Positions 18,222 to 28,180 of a stretch of DNA of 64,000 nucleotides are shown here, piece by piece (positions within the stretch are counted from its first letter, which is position 1; every line of letters starts with the position of its first letter). Position numbers and translations under genes: made by a program. The stretch comes from Coriobacteriaceae bacterium (GTDB taxonomy: Bacteria > Actinomycetota > Coriobacteriia > Coriobacteriales > Atopobiaceae). The stretch covers positions 1 to 64,000 of the forward strand of contig QOUO01000005.1 of NCBI GenBank assembly GCA_003862195.1. Direction: 5' to 3'. The notes under the pieces are model-generated. The model was not told the origin of the DNA and made no database searches. It worked only from the letters and a program-made list of their open reading frames with translations.

Positions 18222-19682
18222 CTATGCGGGGAGAAGGCCGGAGACAGCCGTCACCACGATGCCAAGCACCGCGATGAGCAGGATGAACTTCCAGCAGGTC
18301 TTCCACCATTGGCCAAAGCTGATCTTGGAGACCGAGAGCCCGGCCACCGTCATGCCCGCCGTGGGGCTTATGGAGTTGATGGTCTGATTGGCAAGGCAGA
18401 GCGCCGTGACCGCTGCCTCGGTGTTCACGCCCATAAGCTGGGTGAGGGGTCCGAGGATCGGCATCGTCAGCGCGGCAAGGCCAGAGGAGCTGGGGACGAG
18501 GAACGAAAGCAGGCCGAGCACGATGTAGAGGAGCGTGGTATAGACGGGCGTCGGGACGCCGGCAAGTGCCGTAGCCATGGCATTGAGAATCGTGTCGATG
18601 ATCATGCCGTTCTCAGCGATAACGAGAATTGAGCGAGCGAGTCCGATAATGATAGCCGCATACGCGAAGTCCGCGAGACCCTTGACGAACTCCTCCGCCA
18701 TCTCCCGCTCACCAAGGCCGCCGACAATGCCAGAGAGGACGCCCATGCCAAAGAAGACGGCACTGATCTCGTCCATGTACCAGCCCTGCGTAACGAGGCC
18801 CCAGATGATGATGCCCATACCGACCGCAAACACGATAAGGACGCCCTTCTGACGTGCGGAGAACGGCTGCTGGATAGCATCGTCCTGAACGGAGAACTCG
18901 ACGCGCTTGGCGATATCGTCCTTGTAGGTAATGGAGCTCTGCGGGTTCTTCTTGACCTTCTTCGCATAGCGCATGACCCAGATGATTGCCAAGATGGTGA
19001 ATACGACCCACACGATGGCACGCAGCCACAGCTGCGGATTGCCCTTTATTCCGACGATGCCCTGAGCAATGAGGACGTTGAACGGGTTAACAGTCGAAGC
19101 AATGTAACCGATGTTGGGACCCATGAAGCAGATGAGGAACGCCGTCATGGAGTCGTAACCCAGTGCCATCATGATAGGTATGAATATCGCGTAGAACGGC
19201 AACGCCTCCTCGGACATGCCGAACGTCGTTCCGCAGATGGAAAGCAGCACCATCACGACTGGAATTATGAGGATGTCCTTGTCCTTGAACTTGCCGATTA
19301 CGTGGCTAAGACCCGCGTTGATTGCGTTCGTCTTCGTGATGATGGCAAAGGATCCGCCGATGAGAAGGACGAAGGCCACGACGTCGGCAGCCGCCTGGAT
19401 GCCCTGGGTCGGTGCCTCGAGCAGCTGCATGACGCTGCAGCGGAGGTCGACCGTCTCGCCCGTCTTCTTGTCCGTATAGACCTTGCTCGTAGGCTTGTAA
19501 GTGCCTGCGACGGCGACTTCCTTCTCGCCCGCCGCGGTCTGCACCGTTTTACGCTCATACGAGCCCGAGGGGATTATCCAGGTGAGTACCGCGAAGATAA
19601 TCATGAGCAGGAACACGATCGTGTACACGTGCGGCAAACGGAACTGATGCTTCTTCTTGGGTGAAGCGACCTCTTCTGCCAT
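18222..19682 (-). CDS. YfcC/DcuC-superfamily membrane carrier
   Basis: HVYTIVFLLMIIFAVLTWIIPSGSYER, GTTFGMSEEALPFYAIFIPIMMALGYDSM and many hydrophobic segments. RBS GGAGG. Confidence 0.85.
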   Translation of the reverse strand: MAEEVASPKKKHQFRLPHVYTIVFLLMIIFAVLTWIIPSGSYERKTVQTAAGEKEVAVAGTYKPTSKVYTDKKTGETVDLRCSVMQLLEAPTQGIQAAADVVAFVLLIGGSFAIITKTNAINAGLSHVIGKFKDKDILIIPVVMVLLSICGTTFGMSEEALPFYAIFIPIMMALGYDSMTAFLICFMGPNIGYIASTVNPFNVLIAQGIVGIKGNPQLWLRAIVWVVFTILAIIWVMRYAKKVKKNPQSSITYKDDIAKRVEFSVQDDAIQQPFSARQKGVLIVFAVGMGIIIWGLVTQGWYMDEISAVFFGMGVLSGIVGGLGEREMAEEFVKGLADFAYAAIIIGLARSILVIAENGMIIDTILNAMATALAGVPTPVYTTLLYIVLGLLSFLVPSSSGLAALTMPILGPLTQLMGVNTEAAVTALCLANQTINSISPTAGMTVAGLSVSKISFGQWWKTCWKFILLIAVLGIVVTAVSGLLPA

Positions 19683-19728
19683 GCGAGCCTCCATAACATC
19701 CTTGTTGCCACCCCTTGTGCTGACAACT

Positions 19729-19768
19729 CGTTATATAAGGTTATAGTACGTCCTATGACGTGTTACAA
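19729..19768 (-). promoter_or_regulatory. sigma70-like promoter plus TTATATAA operator upstream of the YfcC gene
   Basis: Minus strand TTGTAA-N17-TATAAC (19768 to 19740) immediately followed by CCTTATATAACG (19740-19729). Confidence 0.55.
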
Positions 19769-19881
19769 ATGAGACCCACAGAGTTTCGACTGCCGAAACG
19801 TATCTTGCGGTGAGCGGTAGAAAAAGACGGCCAGATTGAACCCAGCCGCCACGTTGCGCTATATGAGAGTGTCCATTGGCC

Positions 19882-20610
19882 CTAGATATTAAAGACGTAC
19901 AGGCTGCACACGATGTACTGCTTGCCTATCAGGAACGGCTTGCCGTCCTGGTCCGTGAAGTTGATCTTCTCGTAGAAGAGCGGCTCCCCCACGGCCACGT
20001 TCAGCTCGGACGCCTTGTCGGGACTTGCCCTCACCACCTCGAGCGTGCAGAGGTCGTCCCCGCGGGGCCTGCGGCCGCACCTCTTCTCGACGTAGTCGAA
20101 GATCGACGCGTCGGACAGGTCCGCGTTGAGCAGGAACTCGAAGCCCTCGAGTGGGAAGTAGTTGTTCTCGAGCATGATGGGGACGCCGTCGGCGGTGCGG
20201 AGACGCCGCACGTGCACGAGCTCGGCACCCTCCCCCAGGCCCAGGAACGACGCCTCGCTCTCATGGGCCCTGACGGTCTCGATTCCCAGGACCTTGGCCC
20301 CGGCCACGCGGCCGTCCTCGGCACAAGTGTCGGTAAAGCTCTGGATCTCGCTCTTCTGGTAGATCTTCCTGGTCAGCTTGCGCTGGCACACGAAGGTGCC
20401 CTTGCCCTGGCGCTTGACGAGGTAGCCATCGTCCACGAGCTCGGACACCGCGCGCCTGATGGTAATCCTGCTTACGGAGTACGCCTGCGAGAGCTCCGAC
20501 TCCGAGGGGATTTTGTCGCCCGGGGCGAACTTTCCGCTGTCTACCTTGTCGCGAATGTCCTCCATTACCTGCTGGTAAAGCGGGGTAAGCGACCCCTCTT
20601 CGATCTTCAT
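19882..20610 (-). CDS. GntR/HutC-family regulator with UTRA domain
   Basis: PLYQQVMEDIRDKVDSGKFAPGDKIPSESELSQAYSVSRITIRRAVSELVDDGYLVKRQGKGTFV wHTH, then a UTRA-like domain. Confidence 0.92.
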   Translation of the reverse strand: MKIEEGSLTPLYQQVMEDIRDKVDSGKFAPGDKIPSESELSQAYSVSRITIRRAVSELVDDGYLVKRQGKGTFVCQRKLTRKIYQKSEIQSFTDTCAEDGRVAGAKVLGIETVRAHESEASFLGLGEGAELVHVRRLRTADGVPIMLENNYFPLEGFEFLLNADLSDASIFDYVEKRCGRRPRGDDLCTLEVVRASPDKASELNVAVGEPLFYEKINFTDQDGKPFLIGKQYIVCSLYVFNI

Positions 20611-20754
20611 GTGCCCGCCCCTCGAACCACTCGCGCCCGTACCGTGAAGTCCCTACGCTTGCATTATATATGTCCACAGAGAGGCCCGCCCACTGAGCGG
20701 CACACCGCCGACTCCTGGCATCCAACCAGGCATGTGATGCGCAACCGCAGCCTG

Positions 20755-20782
20755 TTGACTTTGACATTATATAACGTAATAT
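20755..20782 (+). promoter_or_regulatory. promoter with overlapping CATTATATAACG operator candidate
   Basis: TTGACT-N16-TAATAT. The site CATTATATAACG (20765-20776) is the reverse complement of CGTTATATAATG. Confidence 0.5.
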
Positions 20783-20853
20783 GATGTTCCAATCCACAGT
20801 CGCCGTGGCCGCACGGCCGCCTCGCATCAGGCTGCAGACGGAAAGGCAATCCA

Positions 20854-21408
20854 ATGAAGACGCTGAGTTCGCGCGACAAGCAAGGGCACATGCGGAAGGA
20901 ATGCGCCGCCGCAGCCCCCATCAGAAAGACGCTGGGCGAGAAGGACTGCGTCGCCTGCGGCAAGCGCACCGAACACGTCGCCACCGTCTACCTTGGCAGA
21001 CAAGTGGCCAACGCTGATGGCACGTCGGGCATCGAGTGGCAGCCCTACACGAAGGCGCTCTGCCCCGATTGCGCAGCGCAGCAGGTCGACAGCCGTGGGT
21101 TTGGGGTCTTGGTCTACGTGGCGCTGCAGGTCTGCTGGGTTCCGCTCTTCACGCACGGCCCCTCTGGGCTGGGACTGGGAGGTGCGGTCATTGCAGGCTG
21201 GGCGCTCGTATGCCTGGCAAGAGCCGCCATCCAGTCGGTATGGCCCCGCCTGCACAAGGATGACGGCAAGCCCATGCCAGAGTGGCTGCGTGCCGAAAGC
21301 GCCGAGGAGAGGGACAGTCGGGCCCTGCGTGAGATCCTTCGCACGAACGCACCCGGCACCGGCCTCCTCGTGGAGACGCTGGCGGAGCATCGCAGGCACG
21401 CAGGCTGA
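20854..21408 (+). CDS. hypothetical protein with CxxC zinc-ribbon-like pair and a membrane segment
   Basis: DCVACGKRTEH...ALCPDCAAQQ then GVLVYVALQVCWVPLF/AGWALVCLA hydrophobic stretch. Confidence 0.6.
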   Translation: MKTLSSRDKQGHMRKECAAAAPIRKTLGEKDCVACGKRTEHVATVYLGRQVANADGTSGIEWQPYTKALCPDCAAQQVDSRGFGVLVYVALQVCWVPLFTHGPSGLGLGGAVIAGWALVCLARAAIQSVWPRLHKDDGKPMPEWLRAESAEERDSRALREILRTNAPGTGLLVETLAEHRRHAG

Positions 21409-21452
21409 GCGGGCCCCGCAAAGAACGCCACAAGAATCGCGAGCAGCCACAG

Positions 21453-21521
21453 GGACGCCCCTCGGGTTCCTAAGGCGACATTTTCGCGAAGCGTATGTCG
21501 CCGTGGAATCCGAGGGGCGCC
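21453..21521. repeat. palindromic intergenic repeat, copy B
   Basis: GGACGCCCCTCGGGTTCC...GGAATCCGAGGGGCGCC outer arms, GGCGACAT/ATGTCGCC inner stem. Reverse complement aligns with copy A. Confidence 0.75.
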
Positions 21522-21525
21522 TGCC

Positions 21526-23832
21526 TTAGTGCTTCTTCCGCTTGTAGTGCCGCCTCGTAGCGTGGGCCGAGCCCTTCCTGGCACCTGCCTTCAACCGGTC
21601 CATCACGTCCTTCTCGCTCGTGCCGTCCAGACGTGCCTGGAGCTCGACGATCTGGTCGCGCAGCTTGGCCGCACGCTCGAAGTCCATGTCGGCCGAGGCC
21701 TGGAGCATCTCGTCCTGGAGCGAGCCCATGACCTGGGCAACCTCCTGCTTGGGCAGGGCGAGGAGCTCGTCCGCCACGGACTGGATGGTCCTCTCGCGCT
21801 CGCCCTCCGCGGCATCGAGGGCCTCCTGGCTCTCTCCCCCGGCTGCCGTGAAGAACTTGCCGTCCACGCGTGACTTGGAGCCCAGCGTCTGGTCTGCCTC
21901 CGCGATGAAGCTCGTGACGTCCGTGATTGACTTCTTGATGGTCTTGGGCACGATGCCGTGCTCCTTGTTGAACGCCATCTGGATGCTGCGGCGACGGGCC
22001 GTCTCGTCCATTGCCTCGCGCATAGAGTCCGTCACGCTGTCCGCGTACATGATGACCTTGCCGTGGGCGTTACGCGCCGCGCGGCCCATCGTCTGAATGA
22101 GCGAGCGTCGGTTGCGGAGGAAGCCCTCCTTGTCCGCATCGAGAATCGCCACGAGCGAGACCTCGGGGATGTCGAGACCCTCACGCAGCAGGTTTATGCC
22201 CACGAGCACGTCGATCCTGCCCAGGCGCAGGTCGCGGATGATGTCCACGCGGTCGAGCGTCGCGGTGTCCGAGTGCATGTAGTTGACGCGGATGCCCTCG
22301 TCCAGCAGGTGGTCCGTCAGGTCCTCCGCCATGCGCTTGGTGAGCGTGGTCACGAGCACGCGCTCCTTGCGCGCCACGCGTACCTTGATCTCGTCCAGCA
22401 GGTCGTCTATCTGTCCCCTCACGGGCCTGAGCTCGACCTCCGGGTCCAAGAGGCCCGTGGGCCTGATGACCTGTTCGACCTCATTCTGGCTCACGTTCTC
22501 CTCGTAGTCGCCCGGCGTCGCGGAGACGTAGATGAACTGCGGAATGCGCTGCTCGAACTCGTCAAAGCGGAGCGGTCGGTTGTCGAGTGCCGAGGGCAGG
22601 CGGAACCCGTGATCCACCAGCGTGACCTTGCGCGAGCGGTCTCCCTCGTACATGCCGCGAATCTGCGGCACCGTCACGTGGGACTCGTCGATGATGCAGA
22701 GCATGTCGCTCGGGAAGTAGTCGATCAGCGTGTAGGGAGGCTCGCCGGGTTTGCGGCCATCCATGTGGCGCGAGTAGTTCTCGATGCCAGAGCAGTAGCC
22801 CATCGTCTCGAGCATCTCGATGTCGTAGCTCGTGCGCTGCGAGAGCCGCTGCGCCTCGAGGATCATGTCGTTGTCCTTCAGCTCCTTGACGCGGTGCTCG
22901 AGCTCCTCTTCGATCGTCTTGATGGCGTGGTTGATCTTGGGGCGCGCCGTGACGTAGTGCGACGCCGGCCAAATGGGGATGGCATCGTACTCGCGCACGA
23001 TCTCACCCGTGACGCCGTCGATCTCCGCAATAAGCTCGACCTCGTCGCCAAAGAAGCTGATGCGCAGGGGGTTCTCCGCGTAGGGCGGGAAGACGTCCAC
23101 GGTGTCCCCGCGTACGCGGAACATGCCGCGCTGGAGGTCGTAGTCGTTCCTGTCGTACTGGATGTCGATGAGCTCCTTCACGAGGTCGTCGCGCTCGAGC
23201 GGCACGCTCTTGTCCACGTTGGGCGCCAGGCCCGCGTAGTCCTGTGGGCTGCCGATGCCGTAGATGCAGCTGACCGACGCCACGACGATGACGTCGCGCC
23301 TGCTGAGGAGGCTCGACGTGGCCTGGTGGCGGAGCTTCTCCACCTCCTCGTTGATGGAGGCGTCCTTCTCTATGTACGTGTCCGTCTGCGGGACGTAGGC
23401 CTCGGGCTGGTAGTAGTCGTAGTAGCTCACGAAGTACACGACGGCGTTGTTGGGGAAGAGCTCGCGCATCTCGCTCGCGACCTGCGCCGCGAGGGTCTTG
23501 TTGGGCTCCATGATGAGCGTGGGCCGCTGGACCGCCTCTATGGTCTTGGCCATGGTGAACGTCTTGCCCGAGCCGGTAACGCCCAGGAGCGTCTGGTAGC
23601 GCAGGCCGTCCTCCACGCCCTTGGCGAGGCTCTCGATCGCCTGGGGCTGGTCGCCCGCAGGCTGATACGGCGAGACCACCTTGAGCTTCTCGTCCCCATG
23701 CTCCAGGCCAAAGCGCTTGAGCTCCGCGCCGTAGCGCTCCTTGGCCTCGGGCGTGCCCGCCAGGGGCTCGTAGGTGACGGTGTGCCCCTGCTCGTCCACG
23801 AAGGACCTGTCTGAACCTGCTTCCTTCGCCAT
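21526..23832 (-). CDS. uvrB: excinuclease ABC subunit B
   Basis: [85 protein letters not shown]-terminal UVR domain. Confidence 0.98.
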   Translation of the reverse strand: MAKEAGSDRSFVDEQGHTVTYEPLAGTPEAKERYGAELKRFGLEHGDEKLKVVSPYQPAGDQPQAIESLAKGVEDGLRYQTLLGVTGSGKTFTMAKTIEAVQRPTLIMEPNKTLAAQVASEMRELFPNNAVVYFVSYYDYYQPEAYVPQTDTYIEKDASINEEVEKLRHQATSSLLSRRDVIVVASVSCIYGIGSPQDYAGLAPNVDKSVPLERDDLVKELIDIQYDRNDYDLQRGMFRVRGDTVDVFPPYAENPLRISFFGDEVELIAEIDGVTGEIVREYDAIPIWPASHYVTARPKINHAIKTIEEELEHRVKELKDNDMILEAQRLSQRTSYDIEMLETMGYCSGIENYSRHMDGRKPGEPPYTLIDYFPSDMLCIIDESHVTVPQIRGMYEGDRSRKVTLVDHGFRLPSALDNRPLRFDEFEQRIPQFIYVSATPGDYEENVSQNEVEQVIRPTGLLDPEVELRPVRGQIDDLLDEIKVRVARKERVLVTTLTKRMAEDLTDHLLDEGIRVNYMHSDTATLDRVDIIRDLRLGRIDVLVGINLLREGLDIPEVSLVAILDADKEGFLRNRRSLIQTMGRAARNAHGKVIMYADSVTDSMREAMDETARRRSIQMAFNKEHGIVPKTIKKSITDVTSFIAEADQTLGSKSRVDGKFFTAAGGESQEALDAAEGERERTIQSVADELLALPKQEVAQVMGSLQDEMLQASADMDFERAAKLRDQIVELQARLDGTSEKDVMDRLKAGARKGSAHATRRHYKRKKH

Positions 23833-23859
23833 CGCTCCCCCAACTCAGTCTATCAAGGC

Positions 23860-23868
23860 GAGAAGAAC
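23860..23868 (+). repeat. dispersed GAGAAGRAC border motif
   Basis: AAGGCGAGAAGAACTAG, 28 bp upstream of uvrB. Confidence 0.55.
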
Positions 23869-23905
23869 TAGATTAGAACAAGTGTACCCATATTGGCAGT
23901 GGGGC

Positions 23906-24496
23906 TTACTGGGATTCGGATATTCCCGAGGGGTAGAACTGCTTGTAGCGCTCGTAGGCCTGGTTCACGCGCACGAGGTAGGAGGCCGTCTCGGAGTACT
24001 GGATGTGCTGCGAGATGTCGCTCCCGTTGGCGAGCCACTTTGACACGGAGCCCAGCCCCGCGTTGTAGGCCGCGATGACCTGGTCGCGCGTGCTGAGGTT
24101 CTTCTGCAGGTAGGCGAGGTAGGCCGTGCCGTACATGATGTTGGTTGTGGGGTCCGTGAGGTTGTCCGGCGAGTACGTGGAGCTGTCCACGGTGCCCATC
24201 TTGGCAACGGCCTCGGACGTGGACGGCATGAGCTGCATGAGCCCCACCGCGCCCGCGTTTGAGGTCGCGCTCGCGTCCCAGTTTGATTCGCACTTGATGA
24301 CCGCGCAGATGAGGTACTCGTCCACGCCGTAGCGCTGCGAGGCCTGCTCGATCACGTCCGCGTACTTGACGGGATAGAACACCGTCCGTATGACCTTGGA
24401 CGGCAGCAAGTTGGAGGCGGCGGACAACACGCACGCAAGGAGCATGCAGACGATGGGAATCGTCCGGTACCAGCGCCAGAAGCGCTCTCTCATCAT
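23906..24496 (-). CDS. SLT-domain lytic transglycosylase
   Basis: YGVDEYLICAVIKCESNWDASATSNAGAVGLMQLMPST, MYGTAYLAYLQ, AYNAGLGSVSKWL. Confidence 0.9.
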   Translation of the reverse strand: MMRERFWRWYRTIPIVCMLLACVLSAASNLLPSKVIRTVFYPVKYADVIEQASQRYGVDEYLICAVIKCESNWDASATSNAGAVGLMQLMPSTSEAVAKMGTVDSSTYSPDNLTDPTTNIMYGTAYLAYLQKNLSTRDQVIAAYNAGLGSVSKWLANGSDISQHIQYSETASYLVRVNQAYERYKQFYPSGISESQ

Positions 24497-24506
24497 GATC
24501 TGCCGC

Positions 24507-25139
24507 TCACCCCCTTCGCGTCTTCCAGCCGTCCGCCTCGTGCGCCTGCCACCAGGCGTCAACCTGGCGCAGGAGGTCCTTCTCGTCCCCCTCGTTCGCG
24601 AGCTCGACGTCCGCCTTGGACCTGAGGTAGTCGTCCGTAGGCTGGCGGCGCGCCCGCGCGTCAAAGTCCTCGGGATCCATGCCGCGGCCCTGGGCGCGCA
24701 CCCTCCTGAGGCCGAGGGGGCACGTCACGCACACGACCTCGTCCGCGAGGTCCAGCGCGTCCTCCATCCGGTCGAGCAGCGGCACCTCCACCACGGCGAC
24801 CCTGGGCGCGCCCGCGGCGTCCGTGCAGCCGTCGTCACCCAGGACCTCCTCGAGCCTGCGCCGGATGTAGGGTAGCTCGATCTGCTCCAGGCGGGTTGCG
24901 CCCTCGTCCGTGGCGAACGCGCGCCGCGCGAGGAGCCCGCGCCTGAGCTGGCCCGTCGTGGGGTCGAGAAGGTCATCGCCAAACTCGCGCGCTATCGCCT
25001 GGGTGCACTCGCCCCCGGGCTCCAGCACCTCGCGCGAGACCCTGTCGAGGTCGATCCGCCACGCGCCGAGCCGCTCGAGCTCGCGCGCCACGGTGGACTT
25101 GCCCGACGCGATGCCACCCGCCAGGAACACGACGTACAT
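24507..25139 (-). CDS. coaE: dephospho-CoA kinase
   Basis: MYVVFLAGGIASGKSTVARELERLGAWRIDLDRVSREV, VEVPLLDRMEDALDLADEVVCV. Confidence 0.92.
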   Translation of the reverse strand: MYVVFLAGGIASGKSTVARELERLGAWRIDLDRVSREVLEPGGECTQAIAREFGDDLLDPTTGQLRRGLLARRAFATDEGATRLEQIELPYIRRRLEEVLGDDGCTDAAGAPRVAVVEVPLLDRMEDALDLADEVVCVTCPLGLRRVRAQGRGMDPEDFDARARRQPTDDYLRSKADVELANEGDEKDLLRQVDAWWQAHEADGWKTRRG

Positions 25140-25258
25140 CCGGACCCCCTCCGTCACGAGCCGCTAGGCCCCATGGAACTTGGACCCACTATCTTCCCAC
25201 GCCATGCGGCCCCGCGGGACCCTTCTAGAAAACGAACAGACAGAAGGCATGTGGGCGC

Positions 25259-25267
25259 GTCCTTCTC
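25259..25267 (-). repeat. dispersed GAGAAGRAC border motif
   Basis: CCGTGGCGGGGGAGAAGGACGCGCCC on minus strand, intergenic. Confidence 0.75.
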
Positions 25268-25365
25268 CCCCGCCACGGCGGCATACGCAACGTGCCGACC
25301 GCACACCTGGTGCGACCGGCACGCATTCTACCTGCAAGTCCGTGCAATGGCCGTGTGGCCCGCCG

Positions 25366-25770
25366 TTACGAGTGAAGGTCGAACTTCTGCTTGCAGCGCG
25401 GGCACGTGATGCGGATGTGGCCCTTGCCCCTGGGGACGCGCACCCTCTGGTGGCAGTTAGGGCAGGTCGCATGCTTGTAGGTGCGCGCGTTCTTGTATGC
25501 CGCGGCGGGGTTCGAGATCCACGGGCGGACGGGTCCGAGCTTCTCCGCAAAGGCCATGCTCTCGCGGCGGCGCTGGTTCACGTTGGTCGAGACCATGCGG
25601 AAGATCGCGTAGGCCAGGAGTGCGAGGGTGATGACGTAGATCACGCCGTTGCCTGCGAAGATGTTGATGATCGCCAGGATCACCGCGAGCTCGAGGCAGG
25701 CCACCCCCAGCTCGTCCGCGCCGTTGCGCCCACGCATGAATTCCTCGAGCTTGCCCTTGAAGTTGTCCAT
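25366..25770 (-). CDS. small membrane protein with C-terminal zinc ribbon
   Basis: LAVILAIINIFAGNGVIYVITLALLAYAIF; CPNCHQRVRVPRGKGHIRITCPRCKQKFDLHS. Confidence 0.75.
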   Translation of the reverse strand: MDNFKGKLEEFMRGRNGADELGVACLELAVILAIINIFAGNGVIYVITLALLAYAIFRMVSTNVNQRRRESMAFAEKLGPVRPWISNPAAAYKNARTYKHATCPNCHQRVRVPRGKGHIRITCPRCKQKFDLHS

Positions 25771-25902
25771 GAAACCAGCCTCTCGCAGTTTCCCCTCGCG
25801 CGGCCCGGCCGCGCTCTCTAGCCGTAGTCTCTATCCTGCCCCATTATGACAGGTTCTTGCACGTCAACGCCAAGACCGCGGCAAAGCATCCAATCGAGAA
25901 AA

Positions 25903-25930
25903 GCGAGGGGCCGCGTCTGCGACCCCTCGC
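25903..25930 (-). terminator. rho-independent terminator after rpsA
   Basis: GCGAGGGGTCGC..GCGGCCCCTCGC followed by TTTTCT on the minus strand. Confidence 0.75.
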
Positions 25931-25958
25931 CAAGGTTCAGGCTAGGAACGAGTGACGA

Positions 25959-27125
25959 CTACTCGGCGTCGTTCTTCTCGTCCTCCTCGGGCTTGTCCAG
26001 TGGCTTGACCTCGACCTCGAAGCCCAGGGTCTCGGCGGCAGCCTTCATGGACAGGGAGATGCGACGACGGTCGAGGTCGATCTCCATGACCTTGACCTGG
26101 ACCTTGTCGCCCACGGAGCAGACCTGCGACGGCTGGTCGACGTGCTGCTTCGCCATCTCGGAGATGTGGACGAGGCCCTCGACGCCGTCACCAAGGTCGA
26201 CGAACACGCCGAAGGTGACGAGCTTCGTGACGGTGCCCTCGACGATGGCGCCCACGGGGTACTTCTTGACGAGGGTACGCCAAGGATCCTCGGTGGTCTG
26301 CTTGAGGCCAAGGGAGATGCGCTCGCGGTTGAGGTCCACGTCGAGAACCTGAACCTCGACCTCCTGGCCGACCTTGACGACCTCGGAGGGGTGGTTGACG
26401 TGGTTCCAGGAGAGCTCGGAGATGTGGATGAGGCCGTCGATGCCGCCGAGGTCGACGAAGGCGCCGAAGTCGACAATCGAGGAGACGGTGCCCTTGAGGC
26501 GCATGCCGGGCTTGAGCTTGGAGAGGATCTCGGAGCGCTCGGCCTTGCGGGCCTCCTCGAGGACGACGCGACGGGAGAGGACGACGTTGTTGCGGTTGCG
26601 GTCCATCTCGATGACGCGGGCCTCGATGCGGGTGCCGAGGTAGGCGTTGAGGTCCTTCACGCGGCGAAGGTCGACGAGGGACGCGGGCAGGAAGCCACGC
26701 AGGCCGATGTCGAGGATAAGGCCGCCCTTGACGACCTCGATGACCTCGCCCTCGACGTTCTCGCCCTTGTTGAACTTCTCCTCCACGCGGTTCCAGGCGC
26801 GCTCGTACTCGGCACGCTTCTTGGAGAGGATCAGGCGACCCTCCTTGTCCTCCTTCTGGAGAACGAGAGCCTCGATGGTGTCGCCCAGGGAGACGACGTC
26901 CTCGGGGTTGACGTCCTTGCGGATGGAGAGCTCGCGGGCGGGGATGACGCCCTCGGACTTGAAGCCGATGTCCAGCAGAACCTCATCGTGCTCGATCTTG
27001 ACGACGGTGCCCGTCACCAAATCGCCCTCATCAAAGTCGGTAATCGTACCGTCGATGAGGCTGTTCATCTCCTCGTCGGACATGTCATCCAGAGAGAAGA
27101 CGGACGAGTTCTGAATCTCACTCAA
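25959..27125 (-). CDS. rpsA: 30S ribosomal protein S1
   Basis: Four S1 repeats (e.g. LKGTVSSIVDFGAFVDLGGIDGLIHISELSWNHVNHPSEVVKVGQEVEVQVLDVD). Confidence 0.95.
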   Translation of the reverse strand: MSEIQNSSVFSLDDMSDEEMNSLIDGTITDFDEGDLVTGTVVKIEHDEVLLDIGFKSEGVIPARELSIRKDVNPEDVVSLGDTIEALVLQKEDKEGRLILSKKRAEYERAWNRVEEKFNKGENVEGEVIEVVKGGLILDIGLRGFLPASLVDLRRVKDLNAYLGTRIEARVIEMDRNRNNVVLSRRVVLEEARKAERSEILSKLKPGMRLKGTVSSIVDFGAFVDLGGIDGLIHISELSWNHVNHPSEVVKVGQEVEVQVLDVDLNRERISLGLKQTTEDPWRTLVKKYPVGAIVEGTVTKLVTFGVFVDLGDGVEGLVHISEMAKQHVDQPSQVCSVGDKVQVKVMEIDLDRRRISLSMKAAAETLGFEVEVKPLDKPEEDEKNDAE

Positions 27126-27412
27126 AGGTGGACCCCTTTCGAAAACGGGGCCCCGATCAACATGACCGCTGCCGGGCGCTCGGCGTGGTTGCGTTTGCGC
27201 AGTTGGAAACTTACATGCTCTCGGGGGCCTACAGATACGTTTGCATGGGCATTTTACCCATGCGTGTGATAGGGTACCTTTTGTGTGGCACGTTTATCAA
27301 GCCATACCTGTGGATTTCAGGAATTTCATCTCCCAACCAAAACTCCTCCCGCCGCCGGCCCCGACCCGTGGAGTAAAGTCGGATGGCACAACTCCCCTAG
27401 GAAGGACGCGTC

Positions 27413-28180
27413 GTGATCAAGGCGGTTCTCTTCGACCTGGACGACACCCTACTCGACATCAACCTCGCCGCTTTCGTGGCACGTTACACGACGGGAAAGG
27501 CGCGCATACTCGCGGATGCCTCGGGGCTCCCACTCCCCACGATCCTGGCGCGCCTCGCGCAGAGCTACCTCAGGGTGAACGACCAGGCCAGGACCGACCA
27601 GTTCACGAACGAGCGCCTGCTGGACGACACGTTCTTCTCGCTCACCTCCATCCCCCTGGACGACCCAGCCATCGCCGACGCCATCGACTACTACGAGCGC
27701 GAGTGCCTGGAGCCCCTGAGGGGCGGCATCGTGATGGCGGCGCCGCGCCCCGGCGCGCGCGAGACGGTGGAGAAGGCCATGTCCATGGGGCTGACCGTCG
27801 CCCTTGCGACGAACCCCACCCTCACGCTCGCGGTCGACCACGTGCGCATGCGTTGGGCAGGCGTGGACGACCTGGGCTTTGCGCTGGTGAGCCACATAGG
27901 CAACTCCACGCGCACCAAGCCCTGCGCCCGCTACTACCAGGAGTTCGCGGCGCAGCTCGGCGTGACGCCGCAGGAGTGCCTCATGGTGGGAAACGACGCG
28001 GCGCGCGACTTTCCGCGGCCGGACATCGGGATGAGCACCGCCTACGTGGGCCACGGCTGGCCCCGGCGCGCGGTGTGGAGGGGCAGCATCGGCGAGCTGG
28101 GACGCCGTCTGCCCGAGATTGTCGACCTTCTGAACTCCCGCGCCGACCTGCGCGCAGACATGAGCAAGGAGCCCAAATGA
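27413..28180 (+). CDS. HAD-superfamily hydrolase
   Basis: VLFDLDDTLLDINL, LATNPTL, CLMVGNDAARDFPRPDIGMSTAYV. Confidence 0.9.
   Translation: MIKAVLFDLDDTLLDINLAAFVARYTTGKARILADASGLPLPTILARLAQSYLRVNDQARTDQFTNERLLDDTFFSLTSIPLDDPAIADAIDYYERECLEPLRGGIVMAAPRPGARETVEKAMSMGLTVALATNPTLTLAVDHVRMRWAGVDDLGFALVSHIGNSTRTKPCARYYQEFAAQLGVTPQECLMVGNDAARDFPRPDIGMSTAYVGHGWPRRAVWRGSIGELGRRLPEIVDLLNSRADLRADMSKEPK

Noticed and set aside
21958-23814. 618-aa ORF antisense to uvrB
   Set aside because: Shadow ORF of a highly conserved housekeeping gene.
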